This document shows positions 10,414 to 18,217 of a stretch of DNA of 64,000 nt, piece after piece. The stretch spans positions 248,001 through 312,000 of the forward strand of contig NZ_QQTO01000019.1 of assembly GCF_003351345.1 (NCBI RefSeq). The letters are read 5' to 3'. This DNA is from Allobosea caraganae. Its GTDB lineage: Bacteria; Pseudomonadota; Alphaproteobacteria; Rhizobiales; Beijerinckiaceae. The stretch's first letter is position 1. Every line of letters begins with the position of its first letter. The position numbers and the translations under genes are program-made. Under the pieces are notes generated by a model. That model saw only the letters and a list, made by a program, of their open reading frames with translations. It was not told the origin of the DNA and made no database searches.

Positions 10414-10728
10414 ATGATCGTGAACGACCTCGACATCGACGACATCAAGGCCGGCCTGGCGGATGACAGCATCCTGCTGGTCGACGTGCGCGAGCCGCAT
10501 GAGTTTGCGGCCGGGCACATTCCCGGCTCGGTCTCGCGGCCGCTGTCGCAGTTCAACCCCGCCGACCTGCCCTACGAGCCGGGCAAGCGCCTGGTGCTCT
10601 CCTGCGCCGCCGGCGTGCGCTCGCTGCGCGCCATGGAATTCGCCCAGTCGGCCGGGCTCGACGTCGACAGCCACTATATCGGCGGCTTCAAGGACTGGGT
10701 GATGCACGGCGAGCCGGTCGCGTACTAG
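10414..10728 (+). CDS. Rhodanese-like domain protein, single domain
   Basis: A 104-residue cytoplasmic single-domain rhodanese. It has the N-terminal LLVDVREPHEFAAGHIPGSVSRPLSQF and the active-site loop SCAAGVRSLRAME, where the cysteine of CAAGVRS would carry the persulfide. The ATG at 10414 is preferred to an in-frame TTG six bases upstream, because a GTGAGG ribosome site ends 7 bases before it. It is 19 bp behind dctM on the same strand and may belong to the TRAP operon, hinting that the transported compound could contain sulfur, but this is speculation; such stand-alone rhodaneses are widespread. Confidence 0.87.
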   Translation: MIVNDLDIDDIKAGLADDSILLVDVREPHEFAAGHIPGSVSRPLSQFNPADLPYEPGKRLVLSCAAGVRSLRAMEFAQSAGLDVDSHYIGGFKDWVMHGEPVAY

Positions 10729-10847
10729 GTTTTCACGATTGCGCGCCGAGCCCTGCGCTTAGTGCATTGCAGCATGCTGCGCGGCGGGGCTGACGAAGCC
10801 TGCGTCGTGTTCCAGTTTCTGTTTCGACCCATTCGAGGATATCGCCC

Positions 10848-13157
10848 ATGCGCCCCATGAAATTCGGTGTCGGACAGCCCATCCGCCGCGTGGAGGACCA
10901 GCGCCTGACCACGGGCATGGGCCGCTATACCGACGACACCGCCGTCGAGGGCGCGCTGCACGGCTTCGTCCTGCGCTCGCAATACGCCCACGCGACGTTC
11001 ACGATCCGTGACAAGGACGTGGCCCGCAAGATGAAGGGCGTGAAGCTGGTCCTGACCGGCGAGGATGTCGCCCATCTCGGCGGTCTGCCGTGCAAGGGCC
11101 TGATCGCGAGTTCGTCGGGGGAGCCGGTGAAGGCAATGCCGGTGCCGGTGCTGCCGCTCGACACCGTCAGGCATGTCGGCGAGGCGGTCGCCTTCATCGT
11201 GGCGGAGACGCTGGAGCAGGCGCGCGATGCGGCCGAGGCGATCGACATCGCCTGGGACGCGCTGCCGTCGATCACCGGGATATCGGAAGCGCTGGCCGAT
11301 GGCGCGCCGCTGGTCTGGCCGGATCGTGCCGGCAACGTCGCCTTCGAGGCCGGGCAGGGCGATGCCGAGAAGACCGAGAAGGCCTTCGCCAAGGCCGACC
11401 GCACCGTCTCCGTCACCATCGTCAACAACCGCCTCGCCTCCAACTACCTGGAGACGCGCGCCTGCATCGCCGAATACGACAAGGCGGATAAGCGCTGGAC
11501 CCTGACGATGGGCAGCCAGGGCAGCCACAACATGCGCGAGATCCTGGCCGACTACATCTTCAAGGTCGCGCACTCGCGCATCCGCGTGGTCACGCCGGAT
11601 GTCGGCGGCGGCTTCGGCACCAAGCTGTTCATGTACCGCGAATACCCGCTGACCATGGTCGCGGCCGAGATGCTGAAGCGGCCGGTGCGCTGGGTCTCCG
11701 ACCGCACCGAGCACTTTTTGGCCGACACGCATGGCCGCGCCAACCTCGCGACCGCGACGATGGCGCTGGACAAGAAGGGCAAGTTCATCGGCCTCAAGGT
11801 CGATCTGCGCGCCGAGATGGGCGCCTGGCTCTCGCAATACGGGCCGTTCATCCCCTGGGTCGGCACGACCATGACGCCGGGCTGCTACGACATCCCGGCC
11901 GTGCATGTCCGCATCCGCGGCGTGCTGACCAACACGACGCCAGTCGATGCCTATCGCGGCGCCGGCCGGCCGGAGGCCGCCTACCTGATCGAGCGGCTGG
12001 TCGACGCGATCGCGCGCGAGACCGGCAAGACGCCCGACGCGGTGCGCGCGCTCAACTTCGTCAAGCCCGAAAGCATGCCGCACAAGACGCAGACCGGCCC
12101 GGTCTACGATTCCGGCGAGTTCGAGGGCCATATGCGCCGCGCCATGGACGTCGCCGACTGGAAGGGCTTCAAGGCCCGGCTCAAGTCCTCGACCAAGGCC
12201 GGCAAGATCCGCGGCATCGGGCTCGCCTGCTATATCGAGGCCTGCGGCGGCGGCGGCCCGGAGAGCTCGACCGTGATCCTCGAGAAGGACGGCATGGTGA
12301 CCGTGCTGATTGGCACGCAGTCGAACGGGCAGGGCCATGAGACGGCCTATTCGCAGCTCGTCGCCCAGCATCTCGACATCCCGCTGGATCGCGTCCGCGT
12401 CATCCAGGGCGATACCGACAAGGTCGCGACCGGCGCCGGCACCGGCGGCTCGCGCTCGATCCCGGTCGGCGGTGCCGCGCTCGACAAGGCCTCGAGCATC
12501 CTGACCGACAACCTGAAGCAGCTCGCCTCCGAGAAGCTCGAGGCCGGCATCGGCGACCTCGAGATCGTCAACGGCGCGGTCAAGGTCGTCGGCACCGACA
12601 GGGGCATCGACCTCGCCGCCATCGCCGCGCTGCCTGGCGCGACGCCGGAGCTGCTCAAGGTGCATCAGAGCTGGCAGCCGCCGGAGGCGACCTACCCGAA
12701 CGGCACGCATGTCTGCGAGCTGGAAGTCGATCCTTCGACCGGCGCGACCGAGATCCTCAACTACATCGTGGTCGATGATTTCGGCATGACGCTCAACCCG
12801 ATGATGCTCGCCGGGCAGGTCCATGGCGGGGCGGCCCAGGGCATCGGCCAGGCGCTGATGGAGGAGATCCGCTTCGACGAGTCCGGCCAGATGCTGACCG
12901 CGACCTTCATGGACTACGCGCTGCCGCGCGCCGTCGACATCCCGAACTTCCATTTCGAGACCCGCAACGTGCGCTGCGTCACCAACGCGATCGGCGTGAA
13001 GGGCGCGGGCGAGGCCGGCGCGATCGGCTCCTGCCCGGCGGTGATGAACGCGATGGTCGATGCGCTCAACCGCGCCGCCGGCATCAGCGCCATCGACATG
13101 CCGGCGACGCCGAACAAGGTGTTCGGCATGCTGAAGGCGGCGGGCTACCCGCTGTAG
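10848..13157 (+). CDS. Molybdopterin-binding subunit of a xanthine dehydrogenase/aldehyde oxidase family enzyme (form II CoxL-like)
   Basis: A 769-residue large (molybdenum cofactor) subunit. It begins with GVGQPIRRVEDQRLTTGMGRYTDD, typical of CoxL-type chains. The substrate-site loop reads A368-Y-R-G-A-G-R374: the form II motif, not the AYRCSFR of true CO dehydrogenase, so an organic substrate is more likely than CO. The catalytic glutamate lies at E722 in GVKGAGEAGAIG, and the MPT-binding GGGFGTK is near residue 250. No 2Fe-2S or FAD subunit gene is next to it; instead two secreted c-type cytochromes follow. No Tat signal is apparent. A GC-rich hairpin follows the stop. Confidence 0.9.
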   Translation: MRPMKFGVGQPIRRVEDQRLTTGMGRYTDDTAVEGALHGFVLRSQYAHATFTIRDKDVARKMKGVKLVLTGEDVAHLGGLPCKGLIASSSGEPVKAMPVPVLPLDTVRHVGEAVAFIVAETLEQARDAAEAIDIAWDALPSITGISEALADGAPLVWPDRAGNVAFEAGQGDAEKTEKAFAKADRTVSVTIVNNRLASNYLETRACIAEYDKADKRWTLTMGSQGSHNMREILADYIFKVAHSRIRVVTPDVGGGFGTKLFMYREYPLTMVAAEMLKRPVRWVSDRTEHFLADTHGRANLATATMALDKKGKFIGLKVDLRAEMGAWLSQYGPFIPWVGTTMTPGCYDIPAVHVRIRGVLTNTTPVDAYRGAGRPEAAYLIERLVDAIARETGKTPDAVRALNFVKPESMPHKTQTGPVYDSGEFEGHMRRAMDVADWKGFKARLKSSTKAGKIRGIGLACYIEACGGGGPESSTVILEKDGMVTVLIGTQSNGQGHETAYSQLVAQHLDIPLDRVRVIQGDTDKVATGAGTGGSRSIPVGGAALDKASSILTDNLKQLASEKLEAGIGDLEIVNGAVKVVGTDRGIDLAAIAALPGATPELLKVHQSWQPPEATYPNGTHVCELEVDPSTGATEILNYIVVDDFGMTLNPMMLAGQVHGGAAQGIGQALMEEIRFDESGQMLTATFMDYALPRAVDIPNFHFETRNVRCVTNAIGVKGAGEAGAIGSCPAVMNAMVDALNRAAGISAIDMPATPNKVFGMLKAAGYPL

Positions 13158-13175
13158 GACGGCGTTTCTCAATCC

Positions 13176-13201
13176 GAAGCGGGCCTCTTCGGGCCCGCTT
13201 C
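13176..13201 (+). terminator. GC-rich hairpin after the CoxL-like gene
   Basis: GAAGCGGGCC and GGCCCGCTTC form a perfect 10-bp stem with a 6-base loop, 18 bp after the stop. The downstream tail (GCGATCTTTCTCTTTC) is T-rich but not a clean U-run, so termination may be partial, allowing some read-through into the cytochrome genes. Confidence 0.65.
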
Positions 13202-13318
13202 GCGATCTTTCTCTTTCCTCCAATGCGTATCTGCTCGCGCAATTGCGATTTGGCGCGCGGGCGTCGTTGCGATCATGTGAACTCGCGGGGGATTGTCTGC
13301 TGCCCCGAGGAGTCCTGC

Positions 13319-13753
13319 ATGCTTCGCCTATGCCTTGCCGTCGCCGTCTCCGTTGCCGCCGTTTCCGCAGCCTTCTCCCAGAGCGACCCGATTGCCGCCC
13401 GCCGCGACGCCATGCGCGCGGTGTCGTCAGCGACGCGCGACGGCGCCGCCATCGCCGAGGGGCGGGCGCCCTTCGACGCCGCCAAGGTCCGCAGCATTTT
13501 CGAGACCTATTCCCGTTCGGCCAAGGCGATGCCGCAGCTCTTTCCCGAGGATAGCCGCAGCGGTGGGCAAACGCGGGCGGCGGCGCGGATCTGGGAGGAT
13601 CGGCCAGGATTCACGGCGGCGCTCGCCAAGTTCGACAAGGACGCAGTCCAGGCCGCAGCCGATTCCAAGGAAGTCGCCTCCTTCCGCGCCGCCTTCGACC
13701 GGGTGGCGGCGAACTGCACCAGTTGCCACGAAGCCTACCGCACGCGTCGCTGA
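13319..13753 (+). CDS. Cytochrome c' (class II c-type cytochrome)
   Basis: A 144-residue periplasmic cytochrome. Residues 1-20 (MLRLCLAVAVSVAAVSAAFS) are a Sec signal peptide. The single heme site, C133-T-S-C136-H137, sits only seven residues from the C-terminus, the mark of four-helix class II cytochromes c'. The mature N-terminal helix (DPIAARRDAMRAVSSATRDGAAIAEG) also fits. The ATG at 13319 is chosen from the CGAGGAG site just upstream and because the signal peptide begins there; the longer open frame is not credible. It precedes a diheme cytochrome on the same strand, so both may serve the upstream dehydrogenase or act in nitric oxide handling, as some cytochromes c' do. Confidence 0.9.
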   Translation: MLRLCLAVAVSVAAVSAAFSQSDPIAARRDAMRAVSSATRDGAAIAEGRAPFDAAKVRSIFETYSRSAKAMPQLFPEDSRSGGQTRAAARIWEDRPGFTAALAKFDKDAVQAAADSKEVASFRAAFDRVAANCTSCHEAYRTRR

Positions 13754-13810
13754 TAGGGGGAGCCTTCCTGCCGCTGGTGCGTTAGGGTCGGCAAGCTGGG
13801 GAACCGACGG

Positions 13811-14752
13811 ATGCGCCGCCTTCTCATCACCTTGCTGGTCTTCATCGTGCTGGGCTTGGCCGGCTTCGTCGTGCTGACCGATCCGCGCGTGGTCTCGCCC
13901 GCGCCGGTGATCGGCACCTTGCCGGCGCCAGACATCGAGAACGGCAAGCTGCTCTTCAACGTCGGCGGCTGCACCTCCTGCCACGCCACGCCCGGCCAGG
14001 ATGACCGCCTGAAGCTCGGCGGCGGCTTTGCGCTCGCCTCGCCCTTCGGCACCTTCCACGCGCCCAATATCTCGCCGCATACGCGCGACGGCATCGGCAA
14101 TTGGGGCGTGCAGGACTTCGTCGATGCGATGGCGACCGGTACCTCGCCGACCGGCCAGCATTATTATCCGGCCTTCCCCTACACCTCCTATCGGCTGATG
14201 CCGCCGAAGGCGCTGGCCGATCTCTTCGCCTATATCCGCACGCTGCAGCCGGTCGAAGGCACGGCGCCGGACCATCAGCTCGCCTTTCCCTTCAACATCC
14301 GCCGCATCGTCGGCGGCTGGAAGCTGCTCTATTTCGACGGCTCGCCGTTCAAACCGGATCCGGGCAAGAGCGAGGAATGGAATCGCGGCGCCTATCTGGT
14401 GCAGGGGCCCGGCCATTGCGCCGAGTGCCATTCCAGCCGCAACAAGCTCGGCGCGATCATCCAGACGACGCGCTTCGCCGGCGGGCCCGACCCCGAGGGC
14501 AAGGGCACGGTGCCGAACATCACCCAGCATGAGGAGGATGGCATCGGCAAATGGTCGAAGGCGGAGATCGCTGAAATGCTCAAGACCGGCCTCACGCCGA
14601 GCTTCGACAGCGTCGGCGGGGCGATGGCGGCTGTGGTGCGGAATACCGCGCTGCTGCCGGATGCCGACCGGCTTGCGATGGCCGAGTTCCTGAAGTCGCT
14701 GCCGGCGGTAGCGAGTCCGGCGCAGCCGCCGAAAGCGCCGGCGGGGAACTAG
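13811..14752 (+). CDS. Diheme c-type cytochrome, membrane-anchored
   Basis: A 313-residue protein with an N-terminal hydrophobic segment (residues 5-24, probably an uncleaved anchor) and two heme c sites: C54-T-S-C57-H58 and C203-A-E-C206-H207. Each heme lies in its own cytochrome c module, with NISPHTRDGIGNW after the first and NITQHEEDGIGKWS after the second; these paired repeats show an internal duplication. The pattern matches the small diheme cytochromes that accept electrons from molybdenum hydroxylases and alcohol dehydrogenases in the periplasm. It is 57 bp downstream of the cytochrome c' gene. Electron transfer from the CoxL-like enzyme is an inference from position. Confidence 0.9.
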   Translation: MRRLLITLLVFIVLGLAGFVVLTDPRVVSPAPVIGTLPAPDIENGKLLFNVGGCTSCHATPGQDDRLKLGGGFALASPFGTFHAPNISPHTRDGIGNWGVQDFVDAMATGTSPTGQHYYPAFPYTSYRLMPPKALADLFAYIRTLQPVEGTAPDHQLAFPFNIRRIVGGWKLLYFDGSPFKPDPGKSEEWNRGAYLVQGPGHCAECHSSRNKLGAIIQTTRFAGGPDPEGKGTVPNITQHEEDGIGKWSKAEIAEMLKTGLTPSFDSVGGAMAAVVRNTALLPDADRLAMAEFLKSLPAVASPAQPPKAPAGN

Positions 14753-14754
14753 AG

Positions 14755-14842
14755 CATCGGACCGGAAAGTGGAATCCGGTTTCCGGAAAAGTCAGATGCA
14801 ATAACAAGTGCCTAGTTCGCCACTTTGCGTCCGATAGGACGC
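14755..14842. repeat. REP-like palindromes (family copy 2) with a second short hairpin
   Basis: Directly after the diheme cytochrome stop, GAGCATCGGACCGGAAAG and TTTCCGGAAAAGTCAGATGC form an imperfect foldback around GGAATCCGG. At 14827-14842 a second hairpin, GCGTCC/GGACGC with loop GATA, follows. Both resemble intergenic palindromes common in Hyphomicrobiales genomes. The segment up to 14892 otherwise holds no gene. Confidence 0.6.
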
Positions 14843-14892
14843 CGGCGATCTAGAGCGCCGCCCGCCTCGCGGCGGCGACGTACGTGCGCGGC

Positions 14893-15159
14893 TCAGCGAG
14901 CCGGCGCGCGCTTTCGGGGGGTACGGGCCTGTTTGGCCTCGGCTGCTGCAGCAGCGGCGACCGCAGCCGCTTCAGCGTCTGCGGCTTCCTTCGCAAGCCG
15001 CAATGCGCGCAGCCGCGCGGTCTTTTCCGCGACGGCCTTCTGCTCGGCCTGCTGGTCTTCGAGAATGCGTGACATTTCCTGACGTCGTGCCTCGGCTTTG
15101 TCGAACACCACCTGAGCCCGGCGTTTGGCCTCATCCGTAGACAATCGTTTCGTCGGCAT
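14893..15159 (-). CDS. Small Lys/Ala-rich helical protein, hypothetical
   Basis: An 88-residue charged protein beginning MPTKRLSTDEAKRRAQVVFDK. The middle is a long predicted helix (EARRQEMSRILEDQQAEQKAVAEKTARLRALRLAKEAADAEA), then an alanine run and a basic tail (ARTPRKRAPAR). The start at 15159 is set by a GGAGG ribosome site eight bases upstream; an ATG 24 bases earlier has no such site. It follows rpsU and the DUF6481 gene on the same strand in what looks like a conserved cold-shock/ribosome neighbourhood. The basic tail suggests nucleic acid or ribosome contact, but no known domain is recognised. Confidence 0.72.
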   Translation of the reverse strand: MPTKRLSTDEAKRRAQVVFDKAEARRQEMSRILEDQQAEQKAVAEKTARLRALRLAKEAADAEAAAVAAAAAAEAKQARTPRKRAPAR

Positions 15160-15187
15160 GATGGGGGCCTCCGGCTGCGTCATTGTC

Positions 15188-15565
15188 TCAGCGACGCCCT
15201 TTGCCAGCCGCACGCATCTGGGCGTACTGCACCGCTTCGAGCAGCACCCGGCGCGGACGCTCGGCGTCGAGCCTGGCCTGCTCCGCCTTGCGGGCGACTT
15301 CGCGGTCGAGTTCCGCCTGGCGCTCTTCCTCTTCGAGGCGAGCGCGCTCGATGACGGCGAGGCGTTCGGCCTCGGCGCGGGCCTCGGCCTTCTCGGCCTC
15401 ACGCGCGGCGCGGGCCTCGGCGATGACCTGACGCTCGGCGCGGCGCTGCTGCATGATCGGGTCGTTCAGGCCGGGCCTCGCCTTGAAGCGCTCCAGCAGC
15501 GCCTTCTTGGCGTTGGCGGAGTCGGACTGGCGGTCAGTGAAGTTCTGGGGATTCGAATGAAACAA
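15188..15565 (-). CDS. DUF6481 family protein
   Basis: A 125-residue, highly charged, mostly helical protein that starts MFHSNPQNFTDRQSDSANAKKALLERFKARPG, the conserved opening of the DUF6481 family. A long coiled-coil-like stretch rich in Ala, Glu and Arg follows (about residues 40-105). Family members occur widely in Hyphomicrobiales, often beside rpsU and cspA as here; their role is unknown. The gene lies 17 bp after rpsU and ends 28 bp before the next small gene, so the three are probably co-transcribed. Like S21 and its other neighbour it is strongly basic in parts, which suggests a translation-linked role. Confidence 0.83.
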   Translation of the reverse strand: MFHSNPQNFTDRQSDSANAKKALLERFKARPGLNDPIMQQRRAERQVIAEARAAREAEKAEARAEAERLAVIERARLEEEERQAELDREVARKAEQARLDAERPRRVLLEAVQYAQMRAAGKGRR

Positions 15566-15582
15566 GGGGGCTTTCTCGTGTG

Positions 15583-15846
15583 TCAGATCACGGCGGCCGG
15601 GCGCGGAGCGCGGACGGGCCGCGGCTTGGGCTTGGGCGCTGCGATCAGGCCTTCGCGCTGGGCCTGCTTGCGGGCGAGCTTGCGGGCGCGGCGGATGGCC
15701 TCGGCCTTCTCGCGGACGCGCTTCTCGGAGGGCTTCTCATAGGCGGCACGGCGCTTCATCTCCCGGAAGACGCCTTCGCGCTGCATCTTCTTCTTCAGGA
15801 CGCGCAGTGCTTGGTCGACGTTGTTGTCACGAACCAGAATCTGCAT
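15583..15846 (-). CDS. rpsU: 30S ribosomal protein S21
   Basis: An 87-residue bS21 protein of the small ribosomal subunit, which helps the anti-Shine-Dalgarno region engage mRNA. The core [51 protein letters not shown] is split by no gaps relative to the family, and a proline/basic tail extends the C-terminus, as is usual in alphaproteobacteria. The ribosome site AAAGGAG at 15851-15857 is optimal. A terminator-like hairpin with a U-rich tail ends only four bases before that site, so expression may be governed by read-through from the cspA side (see the separate entry). Confidence 0.96.
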   Translation of the reverse strand: MQILVRDNNVDQALRVLKKKMQREGVFREMKRRAAYEKPSEKRVREKAEAIRRARKLARKQAQREGLIAAPKPKPRPVRAPRPAAVI

Positions 15847-15860
15847 GCGGAGCTCCTTTC

Positions 15861-15894
15861 AAAAACAAAAGGGCCGGGTTTTATCCCGACCCTT
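15861..15894 (-). terminator. Terminator-like hairpin between cspA and rpsU
   Basis: Read on the minus strand, AAGGGTCGGG and CCCGGCCCTT pair (one G-T pair) around loop ATAAAA, followed by TTGTTTTT: a standard rho-independent terminator for cspA. Its tail ends about four bases before the rpsU ribosome site, leaving no room for an rpsU promoter after it. rpsU must therefore be read through it or start within it, so it may work as an attenuator. Confidence 0.85.
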
Positions 15895-15987
15895 GGTCCG
15901 ACCGCGCTATGTGTGGTTCGGAGGGAGGCGCCAGTACATCCGTGGTCGCCATCCGATCCGAAGGATCACTCTCGCGCGGTCATGCGA

Positions 15988-16197
15988 TCACTCAGCCCGA
16001 AGGTTGTCGGCAGACATCTTGCCCGAGCGCTTGTCCTGGACGAGCTCGAACGTGATCTTCTGGCCTTCGCGGAGATCGCGCATGCCGGCGCGCTCGACAG
16101 CGCTGATGTGGACGAAAGCGTCCTGCCCGCCATCATCCGGCTGAATGAAGCCGAAACCCTTGGTGGAATTGAACCATTTCACAGTGCCGGTAGCCAT
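15988..16197 (-). CDS. cspA: Cold-shock protein, CspA family
   Basis: A 69-residue single cold-shock domain that binds single-stranded RNA and DNA. Both RNP motifs are intact: KGFGFIQP (RNP1) and DAFVHISAV (RNP2), after the usual [14 protein letters not shown] opening. Length is typical. The true start is the ATG at 16197; the open frame extends upstream without similarity. The leader is long, about 130 bases from a well-formed promoter at 16333-16361, as expected for cold-shock mRNAs whose leader folds with temperature. A terminator follows at 15861-15894, then rpsU. Confidence 0.96.
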   Translation of the reverse strand: MATGTVKWFNSTKGFGFIQPDDGGQDAFVHISAVERAGMRDLREGQKITFELVQDKRSGKMSADNLRAE

Positions 16198-16332
16198 AAA
16201 CAATATCCTTCTCGCAAAGCGTTGTTGCGCGTGAGACGACGCCTCACACGGGTTTCGATTTTGAGCAGGAAGTTCGTCAGCTGGAGCGCAATAGCGCGGG
16301 GGCCAATTCGTTCGGCCTAAGATCGAAGGCTC

Positions 16333-16361
16333 TATATGGTTGATTGAACCCTGTTTGTCAA
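16333..16361 (-). promoter_or_regulatory. Probable sigma-70-type promoter of cspA
   Basis: On the minus strand a perfect -35 TTGACA (16356-16361) is followed after 17 bases by CATATA (16333-16338). Transcription from here would give a leader of about 130 bases before the cspA ATG, fitting a cold-shock mRNA. Called from motif and spacing alone. Confidence 0.6.
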
Positions 16362-16400
16362 TGCAACCGATCATGGCGATGTTCGGATAGGCCCCGGAGC

Positions 16401-17021
16401 CTATTCCATCACCGCCGCCTTGAGGATGCAGACCATCAGCGCCGAGCCCGGCTGATCGCCGACGCAGCGCACGATATGGCGGCGGTCGCAGCGGTAGCGC
16501 AGGGTCTCGCCCGCCTTGGCGCGCTGGATGACGTCGCCGACCTCGACCTCGAACTCGCCGGCGCTGACCGAGAGCGATTCGATCGAGCCGCGCTGGTGGC
16601 CTTCCGAATCAAGCTCGCCGCCCGGCTCGGCCTGGACCTCGTACCATTGCAGCCATTCGACGGTCTTGATCCAGCCGATGATGGCGAGGCGGAGCTTGCC
16701 GTCCTCCGAGACCAGGATCGGCGTGTCGGCGCGGCTGGTCTTCTCGATGAAGGCCTCTTCCTCGCCGCTCGAGAGCACGCGCTCGATCGAGATGTCGAGC
16801 GCCTGCGACAGGCGCCAGATCGTCGCCAGCGTCGGATTGGTCTCGTTGCGCTCGATCTGGCTGATGATCGACTTGGCGACGCCGGACTGCTCGGCGAGCT
16901 CGGAGAGCGAGAGGTTATAGGCCTTGCGCAGGCGCTGGATCGTCTTGCCGAGCTGGCCCGAGATGACCTGGGCGCCCGATTCGAGCTCGCGTCCGACGCG
17001 TTCCTTCGTCTCGATGCCCAT
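16401..17021 (-). CDS. XRE-family regulator with C-terminal cupin domain
   Basis: A 206-residue DNA-binding protein. A helix-turn-helix of the XRE type occupies about residues 20-75 ([48 protein letters not shown]), and a cupin sensor fold about 120-200 ([35 protein letters not shown]). Such regulators usually sense a small ligand and control a neighbouring catabolic or transport gene. The start [10 protein letters not shown] is preferred to a more upstream ATG that would add a non-conserved 28-residue tail. It lies 93 bp after the EamA exporter gene on the same strand, which is a plausible target. Confidence 0.87.
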   Translation of the reverse strand: MGIETKERVGRELESGAQVISGQLGKTIQRLRKAYNLSLSELAEQSGVAKSIISQIERNETNPTLATIWRLSQALDISIERVLSSGEEEAFIEKTSRADTPILVSEDGKLRLAIIGWIKTVEWLQWYEVQAEPGGELDSEGHQRGSIESLSVSAGEFEVEVGDVIQRAKAGETLRYRCDRRHIVRCVGDQPGSALMVCILKAAVME

Positions 17022-17114
17022 GCTGCCTGTCGCTCGGTCCGTTTGTGAAAGCGAACATAATCGTTTGTCCAAGCGGACAATGCCCCGTCCGGGGCTTGGG
17101 AGCAAGCAGCAGGA

Positions 17115-18044
17115 TCAGGTGCCGCGGGAGGACCCGACCTCGCGCGTTTCCTTCCTGAGCAGGCCGAGCTGCTGCTCGCGCAGGATGACGTAGATTCCGG
17201 AGATGATGACGATGACCGCGCCGAAGAAGACGGCGTTGGCCGGCCAGTCGCCGAACATGAACCAGCCGATCGCCACCGCCCAGAGCATGGTCGAGTACTC
17301 GAAGGGCGCGATCAGCGAGGCGTCGCCGTAGCGATAGGCCTGCACGATCAGGATCTGGCCGAGCCCGCCGAGGATGCCGATGCTGAAGAGCAGAGCTGCG
17401 TCCTGCCAGTTCGGCAGGTTCCAGCCGAGCACGCTGGTCGAGAGGCCGAGCGAGGCGGTCAGCACCATGAAGTAGAACACGATCGCGCCGGTCTTCTCGG
17501 TGCTGGTCAGCTGCCGGACCTCGACCGAGGCGAAGGCGGAGCAGAAGGCGCCGGCCAGCGCCAGCGCCGCCCCGATCGCCGGGCCGCCTTCGAGGCCGTG
17601 CGCCAGCGTGTCGCCGCCGAGATAAGGCGAGAGCATCAGCAGGACGCCGAAGAAGCCGATCGTCACCGCCGTCCAGCGGTAGATGCGCACGCGCTCCTTC
17701 AGGATGACCACCGCGAGCACGACGACCATCAGCGGCCCGGCATAGCCGAGCGCGACCGCATCCGGCAAAGGCAGGAAGCCGAGCGCGGCGAAGCCGAGGA
17801 ACATGCCGGTCGAGCCGAAGACGCCGCGCTTGAGATGTCCGCGCAGGTTCTTGGTCCTGAGCGCGGTAGGGAATTCCGAGCGCCAAGCCAGCCAGATGAT
17901 CAGCGGGATCAGCGCGAAGAAGGAGCGGCAGAAGACGATCTGGCCGGTCGGATACCGCGCCGCGACCGCCTTGATGCCGGCCGACATCAGCGTGAAGATC
18001 AAGGCGGAAACGAGCTTTAAGGCGATGCCGAGGAGAGGGGACAA
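17115..18044 (-). CDS. DMT-superfamily transporter, EamA domains
   Basis: A 309-residue inner-membrane protein with ten predicted helices arranged as two EamA repeats (about 8-140 and 155-290). Landmarks are KLVSALIFTLMSAGIKAVAARYPTGQIVFCRSFFALIP, the PLPDAVALGYAGPLMVVVLAVVILKERV end of repeat 1, and SLIAPFEYSTMLWAVAIGWFMFGDWP in repeat 2. Members export metabolites or amino acids; substrate unknown. It precedes the XRE-cupin regulator on the minus strand with a 93-bp gap. Its upstream side faces a 173-bp spacer that separates it from an SDR gene on the same strand. Confidence 0.9.
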   Translation of the reverse strand: MSPLLGIALKLVSALIFTLMSAGIKAVAARYPTGQIVFCRSFFALIPLIIWLAWRSEFPTALRTKNLRGHLKRGVFGSTGMFLGFAALGFLPLPDAVALGYAGPLMVVVLAVVILKERVRIYRWTAVTIGFFGVLLMLSPYLGGDTLAHGLEGGPAIGAALALAGAFCSAFASVEVRQLTSTEKTGAIVFYFMVLTASLGLSTSVLGWNLPNWQDAALLFSIGILGGLGQILIVQAYRYGDASLIAPFEYSTMLWAVAIGWFMFGDWPANAVFFGAVIVIISGIYVILREQQLGLLRKETREVGSSRGT

Positions 18045-18217
18045 GGTGCTGCGCAGGTTTGGGGAGTTGGGTCTTGTAGAAGACCTATGTCCTTAGACCA
18101 CGCCGATTCGGGTTCTCAAAGCGTGAACTCTGCAACCCCGATAGGCGGGGAGCGGGAGCCGCGGGCGCCCTCGACATCGCCCGCGTGCTTTGGCTCTGTT
18201 CGCGTTTCGGAAACGCC

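Noticed and set aside
10848-13157. Carbon monoxide dehydrogenase large subunit
   Set aside because: The active-site loop is AYRGAGR, not AYRCSFR, so CO oxidation should not be claimed.
10725-13223. 832-residue open frame on the minus strand opposite the CoxL-like gene
   Set aside because: Antisense shadow with repetitive Arg/His/Asp composition; the plus strand encodes a clear molybdenum enzyme.
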